A DNA stretch of 64,000 nucleotides, from NCBI GenBank assembly GCA_963281155.1, contig CAUJLY010000006.1:3906001-3970000 (forward strand), given 5' to 3'. Origin of the DNA: Rhabditophanes sp. KR3021 (taxonomy: Eukaryota > Nematoda > Chromadorea > Rhabditida > Alloionematidae). The position numbers and the translations under genes were made by a program. The notes beneath the pieces were generated by a model. The model was not told the DNA's origin. It saw only the letters and a list, made by a program, of their open reading frames with translations, and searched no databases. Shown here piece after piece: positions 14,060 through 25,964 of this stretch (the stretch's first letter is position 1; each line of letters starts with the position of its first letter).

Positions 14060-14286
14060 AAGTACTTCTCAATTGTTAATACCGAAAATTAATTTGCAAA
14101 AGTAGACTTTTGTTTTTTACCCATAATAAGAGACATTTAAAATTATTTATGCTAAATTGACTGTATATTTGGCAGTTGATTAATTTAATGGCAAAGTTTG
14201 GCATAATATTATATTACGCATTCATTTGTGTTAATAAAACTGTTATATGAAAATCAAATTAGTGTGGCCTTATGTCGTTGTGTTTT

Positions 14287-15209
14287 TTATAACTTTGAAA
14301 AGGTTGGTTTAGCTCCTTTTGCCATTGCAGCAACAACAGATTGCACTAAGTCATCTGTCATCAATTGAGAAGCATTCCAATTAGCAACAAATTCTAAGCT
14401 TTCCCTTATAGTATGATCTCTGGCGTAATTTAAGACAGCCTTTGTGCCCTGTACAGCTACAGGACTTTTTAGTCCCATATTATTTGCCATCTCAAAAACC
14501 ATCTTAAAAGCTTCCTCTTTATTTGAATATACTTGACTAATAAGGCCAAATTTGAGAGCTTCATCAGCCTTAAAATGACGAGCGCTATAGCAAATGTCTT
14601 TTATCCAACTATCATTGCCGACAACTTTTGGTAAACGATTAAGTGTTCCAACGTCAGCCGCCATTCCTATGTCAACTTCTTTGACAGAGAATACTGTTTC
14701 TGCAGTGGCTATACGAATGTCGCATGCTGTAATTAAATCGATTCCAGCTCCAAGACAATAACCATGAACTAAAACAACTACAGGTTTCAAGCAGTTTTCA
14801 ATTTGATTAAATAGAGCTTGATATTCAAGTATTTGCTTGCGAATATTTCGTCCCTTTCTAGCCATATCTGTACTTTCATCTCCGCCAATTCCATTTTGGA
14901 TGTCTTAATTTACAAACAATTACGCAAATTATAAAATAAACAACCTCTTACCATTTAAATCAATTCCAACACAAAAGTGTTTTCCATTTCCGGACAGAAC
15001 AATTACTCGAGTGTCTTCATCATCAGCCAAATATTCGAAAACTTTACCAATTTCTCTGTAATTACGACATAAATTTCAAATTATCTTTTAATCACATACC
15101 TCCACAAACTTATACTTAAAGCATTAAGCTTGTTTGGACGATCTAATTGTACATGTGTCACGAAATTCGGAAGTCGAATTACTTTGATAAAAGAATAATT
15201 ATCTGTCAT
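14287..15209 (-). CDS. ECH1: Delta(3,5)-Delta(2,4)-dienoyl-CoA isomerase, peroxisomal (enoyl-CoA hydratase family)
   Basis: Exons 15100-15209, 14952-15055 and 14287-14903, with in-phase GT/AG junctions, give 276 residues. It follows ECH1 along its length: LDRPNKLNAL near the start, SGNGKHFCVGIDL (oxyanion-hole loop), HGYCLGAGIDLITACDIR, VKEVDIGMAADVGTLNRLPK and WNASQLMTDDLVQSV. The acidic residues used by ECH1 for isomerisation are present (Asp in GAGID, Glu in VKEVD, Asp in AADVG), which separates it from plain hydratases. It ends in FSKL, giving a C-terminal SKL peroxisome-targeting signal; there is no clear mitochondrial presequence. Expected role: rearranging 3,5-dienoyl-CoA to 2,4-dienoyl-CoA during beta-oxidation of odd-position unsaturated fatty acids. 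It is convergent with the saposin-like gene, whose stop lies 227 bases from its own. Confidence 0.9.
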
Positions 15210-16559
15210 AGTCTTTAGCACTTTTTAAAAATGATATACTAAGTATTTAGAAACAAGTAATTAAAATCAATCATTTGCTGTTTATATAAGGTCACCAAAG
15301 TGTATTTTGTAGGCTCCAAATTGTTATCATCCATGATCACTACATTTTAAATTCGTAGTCAAATAAAAACAATTTTGTTTATTTATAAAAAAGACACTTC
15401 TTTATTAATTATTAGATGTTTGATTACAATTTATAAATAAAAGATATATAATACTATGGAAATCAAACATTACTCAACTTTTATATACACAGACAAACCA
15501 ATTTAAATTAATTTCAAGGGACAAAGTTTGCTTTTCTGATTAAATTTCAATTCATTGGATATAATTTAAGTTCTCCATTTCATAATATGTATCTATTTGG
15601 GCAAAAATGAAACTATAGTTAACAGCAATTGAGACAATTATTATTTGAGTGTTGAATAATTTATAAAATTGTTAAACTACACTTTAATTTAGACATACTT
15701 GGCAAAGAATGAGGTTTCATCTGGAATTTCAAGAAAAATTATATATTTATCTTTTATTAGTTATTAAAGCTACGTTTGAAGAATCATTTTCACCTGATTA
15801 ATGTATCTACGTAATGGAACTTTGACCACTCATTTTTATAGTTTTACTGCAATTAATTTGCCAACAACTTAATTTATACTTTCATTGATATCAAATTAAA
15901 CTCGCCCAAACATCTCTTTACGAGAGTGCGCATTCAAAGTTTTTAATTGGTTTTGAATTCAAAAGTTAACTTTCACTTTTGGCAGATGATAATATTTTAA
16001 ATAACTTTTTGAGCTTTGGCAAATGTTTGCCAAGTTGTTACTTTGCTATTATTTGCATATTTTTGGGTCTTAATTTATAGTTCTGCACTATTTTAGCATA
16101 TGATTTTAAAGTTATTATTAGAAAATGTCAAGTAAAATATGTGTAAAATATTAAGTAGAATTATTTTTTTAAGATTAATGATGAGTAATAAACTTCATGA
16201 TGGAAACATTTTAATATCCTATCATCTTAGAAGTATATGCATTTTCTATAAACTACTTCTTCTTCTTAATTTAGCAAAAAGTGCTTCTACATACTTTTTA
16301 TATGGACAAAAAGATAAAGTTATATAAAAACTATTGCTAAACTTTCTCATGATATTTTTTATCTGTAAGATAAAGGGATTAGCAATGTTCTCCCAATTAG
16401 TGCTACCAATTTCAATATATGTTGCCCACAGTTTTGGACAAAGACGTCATCCCTACAAATGTATTAAATTAGTTCATTTTGCAGCGTTTTTTGGTTCTTA
16501 ACAGTTTAGAAAGTTTTTGTTTTTTGTACGATAAAAGTTATAGTTCAATTATCGCTTCA
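15210..16559. other. Intergenic region
   Basis: 1.35 kb of AT-rich sequence between the 5' end of the dienoyl-CoA isomerase gene and the 3' end of the cystine-knot gene. Only short chance open frames; nothing recognised. Confidence 0.5.
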
Positions 16560-18844
16560 CTAATATCTATCTATACCACTACATTGACAAACAAACTTTC
16601 TCCCTCTTTTAAATAATTTTTGTTTCCAATTGCATCTAATTGCTTGTAATTTTGAAAGAGAAAACTTACTGATAAAACATTCACACGAAACCCGAACATT
16701 TAAATTAAATTTCTGCCATATCTGACAATCATCCGTTCCAACATTTTTGAGAACAACAAAATTCATATATTTCTGATTACATCTTCCGTGAGCTAAAAGT
16801 ATATGGTATGTTTAAAATTATAACACCTTATACGAGGACATATTAATTAAGAAGGGGTTACATGCAAACCTGGTAAAAAGTAGTAAAAAGTGTTAAGTTT
16901 CGTGGAATTTTAAAGATGGGTTTGGGTTTAAAATTATAGGCATCCATAATTATAAATGTTATTGAAATATATGTAAATATAGATACTGACACGAATGAGG
17001 AAGTGTTAGGGTATAAAAGTTTAAAATTGAAATAAGTGTCGTAGAAGTTGTTACTTACGAAAGTCGTTGATATACAAACAAGATTTGTCTTCATCGCACA
17101 TAACTTCATTGATAAAGGGTGGGAAAAAATTGTCGGGAAGCTTACGAATAGCTTGGCAGGCACCGCATAACCTTAAATAACCGTCTTCTTCCTCACCTCT
17201 TTTATCGCAACCAAAAGGAACAATGTAAACCTCTCCTAAAGTTGTTTATTTTTATTAAAAGTTCAAATCAGACCAAAACATGCCAATTATTTTTTGTCCT
17301 TTGCTATAGTTGGGATCAAAGTTGTCTCGAAGGCGACTTTGATTGAAAGCTTTCAAAATATTTGTATCCATAAGAGAAGCGCTTCTCTTACTTCTTATTT
17401 CTTCCTTATTCATTCTAATTGTGGGGCTAGCCACAGACCGCCGTGGAGGATGGATTGTTAAATTTTGCAATTTTGAAATAACTTCCGGCTGTCTCACGTC
17501 ACATTTTAAATCTAATTCTAGTAATATTTTCTCCAACGCTTCCACATTTCGCATAACCGTTTGTTCTGAATTGGGATGGCTAGACTTTCTTCTTTCGTAT
17601 TGATCTGATATGGATCTGTCCAAAAATCGTAGCAAACCAGAGGCATCCCATGCCATCAAATCAGGATTGTACGTTCCTTTTTGTTTTAATTCATTAATCA
17701 GTTCAGATTGAGTCAGCCTAAAGCACTCCTCTTTTGTGTGATTAGCCTGGAAAATAGGATTAAAGTAATAAATTTTAAAGTCTCTTTCACGCAATAGTTA
17801 GTTATTTTTAATAATATGAGTTATTACACAATTTTCATATTTAATGTGGTCCTGTCAATATTTAAGCAATTTGGGAGAAACTCATTATCTAATAATACTA
17901 ATAAAATATTCTTGTTAGGCCACACATGTTTTTTGGGATATTACTTGTAAATTTGATTAAATTAAGGCTCACATACTTTTGGATTGAAAGTCTTGCTACG
18001 AGATAAATGAGAGGATGATGAACGTTGCTCAACTTGTTCAATTATTTCCTCCTCATTAGGGGTCGCTGTGGTTGGCGAGGGTGAAGATGTTGTGATGGTT
18101 GTTGTAGTGGTGGAATGAGTTGCTTCTGTTCTTAAGACATTAGTGGCAGCAGTTGGTGTAGTTGAGAAGGATAAATCTTCGTGACTTTTTGAAGTCTCAG
18201 GTGATTGAATCGTACTAATGATATTGCTATTCTCGAAAACACTGTCTGCTAGCACATTGTTAGTGTCGTAAATTTCAGATTCTGACGAGTCAGTGGGCAG
18301 TTCTTTATTTTCCTCATTTATGGAATTATCGTTAATAGGAAGTAATTTTTCGCTATTTTTGTTTACAAGTTCACCTGAACTTTCCTCAATCTCTATAAGA
18401 GAGCTAATTTGAGTTGGGCTTCCTGCAGCTTGGCTTTTTAAATTTTCTAACCTCCTTAACATATATCCGGCCTTCATGTTTAATAAAACTGAGGAAACAG
18501 GAGCAAATTTTGCCAATTTAATTCTATCACTTTCCTCAATTGCTTTTTCTAAACGATGAATCAGGCTATATAAATCATTTTTGTAATCATGCAATTCGGT
18601 CGCTAAAAATATTATTAATGGGGATAAAGTTTTGATAGTTTGAAACATATTGCTTACGTATGGCATGTTTGATATCGAAATTGTCCCATTTGCTAGTTAT
18701 AGACCTTGCTGCATCTTCAAATTGACTTATGCTTTTTGTGTCGTCTTGTTTTTGTTCATCTATCCTTAGGAAAGCGTTTATAAATTTAATTGGACTTACT
18801 AATATTGATAATAATATAATTAATTTAATCAGATAATGCTCCAT
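16560..18844 (-). CDS. Secreted pro-protein with furin site and C-terminal cystine-knot (IL-17/Spaetzle-type cytokine candidate)
   Basis: Exons: 18658-18844, 17977-18602, exon 3 from 17746, 17059-17235, and 16560-16792 (which may hide a tiny intron after 16670). Roughly 500 residues. A signal peptide (LIKLIILLSILVSPIKFINA) is followed by a helical stretch, then an acidic Ser/Thr-rich mucin-like segment (residues near 160-250; run of Thr at about 18100), then the basic furin-type site RSKR. The C-terminal part is cysteine-rich: PFGCDKRG, RLCGACQAIRKLP, FPPFINEVMCDEDKSCLY, HGRCNQKYMNFVVLKN, then NVRVSCECFI. Spacing and the VxVxCxC end resemble IL-17 and Spaetzle/Trunk cystine knots. Pro-domain, cleavage site, then knot is the layout of a processed ligand. 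The exon 3 to 4 junction is uncertain: the only canonical phase-1 donor (A|GTAAGA after 17392) would splice out the RSKR codons, while the longer exon needs a GC donor near 17279. Family assignment is by pattern only. Confidence 0.65.
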
Positions 18845-21072
18845 TTTCCTTTTTGTGGCAGGGATTTGTAGATATTTTATCTAAAAAGAGCACTTTTCTC
18901 CAGAACAGGAAGAAAGCTTTTTCTGTTGATTGGATAAGTTTTGATTAAAAAGAAGATAAGATAAATAAGCATATAAGTAATAGTGTGGAAACAATCAAGT
19001 AAATTTATAGCTTTAAACAAATAAATAATAATTTACAGGGAATTATTTTACTATACAAAAATAGATTAATTGATTCCGTTCCATATAATGATAGAATTTA
19101 ATTGAAATTCTTCATCTGAAGAGAAAAGTTAATTGTTAAGATAAAGTAGTATATTGTTGAATAATTTGTATTGTAGATATAAGAGTATCTTCCCAAGGTT
19201 AAGTATATTACTTAATTTTATTATTTCGTCATGTTCTCCATATATCAACTGCTGCTAAATTACTGTTGTATCTATGTGAATTTTTGTTCATTTTTAAATT
19301 GGATGTGGATATAATGATGAATAATATGTATCTTTTACAACACAATAAGACTATACTGTCTTTATTATGCCAATCAGGCAAAAGTTGGTGATTAACTGTT
19401 TTCCATTAATTTGTCAACAGGTCAATAAATATCTAATTAACACAAACGACATCCAAAAATGTGTTGACTGATTGTTTATTTGTAATTTTGGAGTTATTAG
19501 AGTTATTGCAATTATTACAATTATAAATGTTATTAGATGTTTTTGACGTTATCAGACCTTATTTTGAAACCTTCTGATTACAAAAATATTAATGAGTCAA
19601 AATAAGACAACTTTAATAAGTATTACATTTAATCTTTAACAAGATGTAACACTTATTTTGGATATCAAATTGCGCAACTAAAAATACTAAACAGCCATTT
19701 ATAATTGTTTTCATCAAGATGTGATATGCAATACAAAAAATAATAATATTACATACAACATACATTTGTATGATATTATTTATTGCTTTTTGACGTACAA
19801 GATTTCCGCCTAAATTTCAAGAAATGTTCATATGGGGCAAAATATTTGTTAATTATTAACACAAACCATACTATATAACCTTCACACTTTCCCTGAATTC
19901 ATATTGCATTTTTATATTAAATGTATGTGTCAAACTATTATTCGTCGAAAACACATTAATATTAACAAAAACTATTAAAAGCTTCCTGAATTTCAAGGAA
20001 ATAACACCTGATTTTGAATATGCCAGTATATTTGTTATAAAATACTTCACTTTGAATACATTTAAAGAGCGCTATATAATTATTTAGGCTAATGGGAGAT
20101 GTTGTTTAATTAAGATAGCTTATGATATTAAAAAATATTCAAATCATTGCACATTCTTTCAAGTGCTAATTTTATTGTTGATTAAAACAATACAATGGTT
20201 CATTCTTACTATGTCTTCCACAATTAATATATTTTTTGATAATAATGAAAAGAAAAGATTACTCATAAAAATCAGCTTAATTAAAATAAGCCATTTCACA
20301 GCGTGGGAGCTTTTCTTTAGTCTTTTAATTTTCAAAAACATTTGTTTCCCCTACTTTTGCTTGAACTCATCCTCTTGCCCATCATTTCTTTAATTGGTAA
20401 AAACACGTAACTTGTAGAAAACATTCTATTTTCCCCATCACACATCTAATAAATATGAGATATAGAGGCAAAAAAATAATTGAAATCTAAAGTGTATGTC
20501 CCTTTACAAAGAAAGACATTGAACAACACGACATGCTATATGTGTCGAAGTTGGCATCAAGATCTGAAGAAATATCTCATTTATATGCTCATTAACAAAT
20601 ACATGTATATATTTTGTTCCTTGTCAAAGGCTTTAATCAAGCCACTTATTAATTATCAACTTTTCCTTGTTTTGATGGTAAAAAGATTTGAAAGTCACGA
20701 CAATAAGCACTTTTCCTGAATTTATCTATTTTCCATATATTTCAGTCAAACATTATTTTTATTCTTCTAATGCATTTAATAACTAAACTTTGAGATATGC
20801 ATTCTACCACTTTTTTATCATTTAATTAAAGTTGTAAATGTTTACCAGGAAGAAATGGTTTGGATGTGACAACCATTAAACAAGACACAATTTATTAGCA
20901 TTTAATTTGCTTTGTTTTTGAGGGATTTAAAGAAATCAACAATAAAACATGTTATACATGAGCTGGATATTGCAATTATTTTTTCATTTTTTAGTTAACT
21001 CAATATCAATAAAAAAAGCCAATTCAACTTGATATAATAAAATATGTAATGTTTTGTTTCGTTAGAAAATTA
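18845..21072. other. Intergenic region
   Basis: 2.2 kb of AT-rich sequence between the cystine-knot gene and the short ORF at 21073. Open frames at 20159-20393 and 20480-20719 are low-complexity hydrophobic or lysine-rich translations without family signals. Nothing supported. Confidence 0.5.
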
Positions 21073-21186
21073 ATGGCTTCACCAAATACATATGTGCATC
21101 TTTCTCCTCTAGATGAAGAAAAACATTATGAAGCATTTAAGAATGATGTTTCTGAACCACCTCCATCTTGTTATTTTGCCTATTGA
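21073..21186 (+). CDS. Short ORF, 37 residues, unknown
   Basis: ATG to TGA, starting MASPNTYVHLSPLDEEKHYE and ending in a Pro-rich PPPSCYFAY. A TTTCGTTAG acceptor ends 7 bases before the ATG, in keeping with spliced-leader or UTR splicing. Its composition (many Glu, Pro, His, few Ile/Phe/Asn) is unlike translations of the surrounding AT-rich DNA, which is why I call it. It has no signal peptide and no recognised family. It could also be the last exon of a longer transcript, since the frame is open back to the acceptor. About 920 bases upstream of the GPCR start on the same strand. Confidence 0.4.
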   Translation: MASPNTYVHLSPLDEEKHYEAFKNDVSEPPPSCYFAY

Positions 21187-22096
21187 TGTATCCTTTTATT
21201 TTATTTCATTTAGCATCTAATTTACCCTTCTGAATGGTTCAGCTAACTAAATATGTCCCTTAGGAGGATATTTTGATAAGATATATATCTATTTTAAATT
21301 AAATATAAATGATTATGAACATGTTAAAGGATAGCTTAAAGGCTATCAGCACTTGGCACCAAAATAATTTAACTTCTGCCTTATGTTGTTGTACTATGAA
21401 TAGGAATGTTGATGCTTGATATGAAATAAAAATTATCCAGATATGAAAGTGCAACACTTTCAGGATCCCTTATTTATTGTCCCTAATGAAGGGGCCTTTT
21501 AGTATTGTGTTTTTTGAAATGTCAACCCCTTAATTTTTATTTTGAATCTTTGATAAGTGTGTTGTATAATGGTTTTATATAAATTAATTCAATGTCAACA
21601 AATGCTTTTCCATTTTTGAAGATTTTCCATATAAGTTTGTGCTTTGAATAGATTTTAAATAACATCAACTTTTGCTTTACAAATTATGTGCATTTAAAAT
21701 GCACTTGTTTAATGGATTTAAATTTAATGTTTAATTAAATGTTCAAATATACATTATAAAAGTACGCCAAGATGCTTTTTAAAGTATTTCTCTATTGAAG
21801 TATTCAAAAACTTTCTTTAGATCATAAGCCAACGTCATGCTATCTGAATATAAAAGCCTTCATTTAAGAAACTTCTGTAATTAATTTACAGAAATTTGTG
21901 TTTACTCAAAGTTATTTTTAATTGCGACGAAACCCTTGGCGGTAGATATTTTCTTAAATAGAAAAAACTTAGAAAAATATGCGTAATTACTTCCTTATAA
22001 AAGCATATGATACCTGTTTTTGAATGATGTTATAATCGTGCCATCGAATATTTTTGCTTAATTGATATTATTGAAATTTCAAAATATTTACTTCCA
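21187..22096. other. Intergenic or 5' region of the GPCR gene
   Basis: 0.9 kb AT-rich, no coding signal seen. It ends at a CTTCCAG acceptor just before the GPCR start codon. Confidence 0.4.
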
Positions 22097-22104
22097 GTAT
22101 CAAA

Positions 22105-23530
22105 ATGGCTTTATTCGCAAATGAAAGTTCTACGCAGATGGATAAATTACCTGATTTTGAAGAAGATTGTCCGGGATTGACAGAAAAATTCAATGCACTA
22201 AACAGTTACTTCAGAGACGATTATATTTTCCCTAAAATGGATCACGGATCTTACTGGGTAATAAATAATTTTCCTATTAAATATGTTTAAACTTAGGTGG
22301 GATGGGTTGTGATTGCTGTGTATTCTTTTGTAATTGTCTTTGGAGCTGTAGGAAATTTTCTGACCATTTTAATTGTCATCCGAAGCAAACAAATGAGAAC
22401 TGTCCAAAATTTCTTCATTATCAATTTGGCTTTGGGAGATTTTTTGATTTGCACATTAACAGCTCCTTTGACTTTATACACAGTTTTGTATGTGTTCTGG
22501 CCGTTTGGAAATGCTTTGTGCAAAGTAACAAGTTCTCTACAAGGAGCAAATGTATTTTTATCAACTTTTTCAATTACAGCAATTGCCTTGGATCGTTATG
22601 TTTTAATAATCTTTCCAACAAAGCAAGAAAGGCAAAAGAAGTTGTCTTTCTTTCTGTTTGCAATGATTTGGACAACGTCCATAATGTTAGCATTCCCTCT
22701 TTTTATAGCAGCTGATCAAAAAAACTTCGACATTCCATGTGATATCGGTTTTCGATTGTGTCAAGAACAAAATGACAACTGGGAGAGGGTTTGTTTATTT
22801 TTATAACACTCATTTATTCAATTATATTTATTAGATGCCAATCAGCAAAACAACATATACGACTGGTCTGCTGATTACACAATATGCACTACCCATCATA
22901 TCCATGATATTTGCATATACTAAAATTGCTTCACGCATGCAGGGAAGATTTGTAAATAGGATGAGCAAACTTTCAACCGGAGAAAGTGAAATTAGAAGGA
23001 GATGTGTTGCTGACCGGCAACGTCGGACCAATTTACTGTTAGCTTCATTAGTTTTAGTTTTCGCAGGGGCTTGGTTGCCCTTCAATGTGTTCCACATGGT
23101 TGTGGTATTAGGTTTTCAAAAATTTAGAGTAGAATATTTCGTGCTTTGTCACATTATCGCTATGGGCTCCGCTTGTCTCAATCCAGTTTGTTATGCTTTT
23201 TTCAATCAAAACTTTAGGAACGAATTTTTCGTCATTTTACATAAACTCAAGTTACGTAAAAATACACTAGGTGGTTCATTTTCGGGAACTGAATACACTA
23301 CAACTGTTAAAAAGTCTACTTTCATGACTCCTAGAAGTAATCGACGAAGTTTTTCCACAGCAAATCCACCTGAAATTAACAACAGTTGCGACAACAGTGA
23401 TAGAAGAAGAAGTAAATCTATAAGCGATTCAGACATGAATCTCCCCCTTGTACCTTTAAATCAACATTATGATGCAACTCTATCGTCGAACTTACAAACC
23501 AATCAAGAAATGCTTGACTTGGAAATGTAA
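22105..23530 (+). CDS. Rhodopsin-family GPCR, neuropeptide Y/F receptor type
   Basis: Exons 22105-22257, 22297-22788 and 22835-23530, all phase 0, introns 39 and 46 nt; 446 residues. Seven membrane segments are visible after a 50-residue acidic N-terminus. Diagnostic motifs: GNFLTILIVI (TM1), NLALGDFLIC (TM2), WPFGNALCK with the conserved TM3 cysteine, SITAIALDRY (the DRY motif), FAGAWLPFN (TM6) and NPVCYAFFN (TM7 NPxxY). LALGD, WPFG, LQG, STFSITAIALDRY and IIFPT are typical of NPY/NPF-type receptors. The 100-residue C-tail is Ser/Arg-rich with several RxxS sites, suited to kinase regulation. Expected to couple neuropeptide binding to G proteins at the neuronal surface. Ligand cannot be deduced. 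A CTTCCAG acceptor lies 7 bases before the ATG; AATAAA at 23559. Confidence 0.88.
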
Positions 23531-23653
23531 TTTGAAAGACACCGACAAAATGTAAAATAATAAAAGATCTCTCTATATACTTGCTTGTATTTTAATAACT
23601 GATACTTTCAATGCGAATAATACATTTAAATATTTATATATAAATATTAATAT

Positions 23654-24426
23654 TTAGCAACAAATATTTCCGGTGCGGCATGTTCTTCCACCCCCACATT
23701 CCCCATTGTAGCAAGCTCCGTATGGAGTTTGATTGTTAGGACAAGAAGCACAGCAGTAACCATTTGCTTGGCAAGAATATCCAGCAGCACATTGGCCATT
23801 ATTGCAACGACCGCCAGATCTTCCAGCTGGGCATTCACAGCAATAATTTGAAGCTGTACATCTGAAGGAGTTGCTACACGTATTAGCAGCACTGCAAGTT
23901 CCGCTTGAAGCCATTCCACCACATGCATACTTCCATTCAGTGGTTGTTGTAGTACAACACAATCCATTCATGCAAGTTTTTCCAAGTGGACATTGGCCCT
24001 TAGCGCTGCATCTAACATTTGAAGGTTCTCCAGAGTAACAGTATCCATTGACACCTCCTGGATTTCCACCTGGAACAGTACAACAGCAACCACTAATACA
24101 TGTAGAAGTTCTACTAAAGTATTGTAAACATTGTGCAGCATTTGAACAGCCAATACCTAGAGGACTACCACCGTTGGAAACATTTTTTTTCTGATTGATT
24201 ACATGCTTAAAACACATCATTAAAAGCTTCTTTTATAAAAAAACTTACGAACTGTAGAATAATATTGTTGAGGATAATTTCCACAGATGTAATAGACACT
24301 TTGTCTCTTATCTCTAACTAACCCATTTTGACCTTCGTCAATTGAAGAGTTAAGATAAAGAAATGGAATAATTTCGGCACAAGCCAAGTTTAAAAGAGCA
24401 GATAAGAGAAAAACTGACAGCAACAT
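23654..24426 (-). CDS. Secreted cysteine-rich protein with EB/lustrin-like repeats
   Basis: Exon 1, 24249-24426, encodes a signal peptide (MLLSVFLLSALLNLACA) and a dibasic RDKRQ site. Exon 2, about 23654-24190, is a run of cysteine-rich modules of the form C..G.CP.G.C.NG.CC: SGCCCTVPGG, CPLGKTCMNGLCC, SNYCCECPAG, CQANGYCCASCP, and a terminal CRTGNICC. Paired CC and the spacing fit nematode EB or lustrin-type modules seen in cuticle and extracellular proteins. Function unknown. Oddity: the GTAAGT donor leaves phase 1, but the acceptor before a run of eight A on the coding strand needs phase 0, so as written the two exons do not join in frame. A length error in the A-run or an unseen splice site would explain it. 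Its stop is 124 bases from that of the convergent GPCR gene. Confidence 0.7.
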
Positions 24427-25246
24427 ATTTGTATGTTCTGTCGATTATGATCTCAATATAGAAATCTTCATTTATATATTACCAAATTTAGTAAAAGGTT
24501 CGCACATATCCATTCATCAAAAACAAACAGTTTAAACAGCTGAGTAATTATGAGTCTTTTAATATTATACTCTTTAACTGCAAATAGCCAAAAAAGTGAT
24601 GCTATAATGTTTTGATAAGAAGTGCTTGATTTATTGAAATAAAAAAATGATTTCATCCAAGTTGACAGTGGACAGATTGGTGGTTTGGTAGATAAACATA
24701 ATCCAAACAAGGAAAGTAAACTTTGGGTCCAGAATGTAGCAATTTTACATAGGAAACTGTTAACTTCTGACAATTTGTTGATACATATTTGTTTGATCAT
24801 TAGACTTTTTGTTTTATAATATTATGTTTGCTTGCATTGACTCATCATTAACTTTAGTTTAATCGTCATTTTTTGTCAAATATTAAAGTCTCATTTTTGA
24901 TACAAATCAAGAAGTTGTTGTTTTATGAAATAACCCAGTCAAATAATATTTATTGACAAAGTAATAGTGAGATGTTGACAAAGTTCTCTGTCTACCCAGG
25001 GATTTGGTATATTGATTAAGAACATAATAATGAGACATATTATCACACAGACGAATATGCATCTGTTGATAATGAAGTGATGATATATCGTCATCAAAAG
25101 ATGTTGTTATTCAGAGAACAAAACCTCTGAGCTTAGCATAAGTCAGGCCGACTAACAGTCGAACACATCAATAAACTAATTTAAATAGACTTCTTATCCA
25201 CTCTTGATCGTTTACTTTTCAAAGCATTATATCTGAATATTCGAAA
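24427..25246. other. Divergent intergenic region
   Basis: 0.8 kb between the divergently transcribed EB-type gene and the LRRC20-like gene, so it must hold both promoters. The 110-codon open frame on the minus strand at 24468-24800 looks like chance translation. No motif recognised. Confidence 0.4.
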
Positions 25247-25964
25247 ATGTCAAATGAACAATTAGCCAAAGATTTCAGCGAAACACAAAAGGAAACCTTG
25301 AAAACAGTTGCCTCAGCTGCCCGTGGAGTCACACAAATTATGCGTAGATGTGAAGATGCCAAATCCTCCAGCTATTTAGGTAATAAAGCCGTACACTTCT
25401 ACTCTTATCCCGATTTTTAAGATCTATCTGACTGTTCACTGCTATACCTTGCTGATGCAATCTACCTTGTTTTAAAAGGATATTCTGTGGACAAAGTATC
25501 ATTACAAGACAATGACTTGAAAAAATTTCCCCTAAAGTTGGTGGATAAATTTCCACAGCTGTATTGTATGTTTGATTTGTTTTAAAATTGTACACGTACA
25601 ATTGTTACTACTTTAAAATAGCGTAAACTTTAATCTTGTTCTTTATCACATTATAGTTATAAACATACGACGAAACAAAATTGAATTACTTCCAGATGAA
25701 TTATCAAAATGGGAATTAATGAAGGCTGCAAACCTTGCTGACAATAAATTAAAGGAATTACCTAATTGTGTTTTTAGTTGGAGCCAATTGACTATACTAG
25801 ATATTAGTAATAATATGATTGATCACATCGACATCGACAGACTCTTCATTGCCTGTCCAAAGTTGTCTTTTTTTACCATAAAAGGTAATCCTATTCCTGA
25901 TCACGTCATTGAAGCAATCAAAAAATTTCCACGCAAAGTCAAAAATTTCAAAATTGATGTTTAA
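25247..25964 (+). CDS. LRRC20: Leucine-rich repeat protein, LRRC20-like
   Basis: Exons 25247-25379, 25422-25565 and 25657-25964, both introns in phase 1; 194 residues, close to human LRRC20 (184). After a 40-residue helical N-terminus come leucine-rich repeats: LDLSDCSLLYLADAI, VSLQDNDLKKFPLKLVDKFP, INIRRNKIELLPDELSKW, NLADNKLKELPNCVFSW, LDISNNMIDHID. It ends with a PDHVIEAIKKFP cap. No signal peptide or membrane segment, so cytosolic. The family has no well-defined biochemical role; LRRs usually bind other proteins. AATAAA at 26137. Confidence 0.8.

Noticed and set aside
20159..20719. Overlapping open frames on both strands
   Set aside because: Hydrophobic or Lys-rich AT-driven translation, no splice context.
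24468..24800. 110-codon minus-strand open frame upstream of the EB-type gene
   Set aside because: No family signal, sits in the promoter interval between divergent genes.
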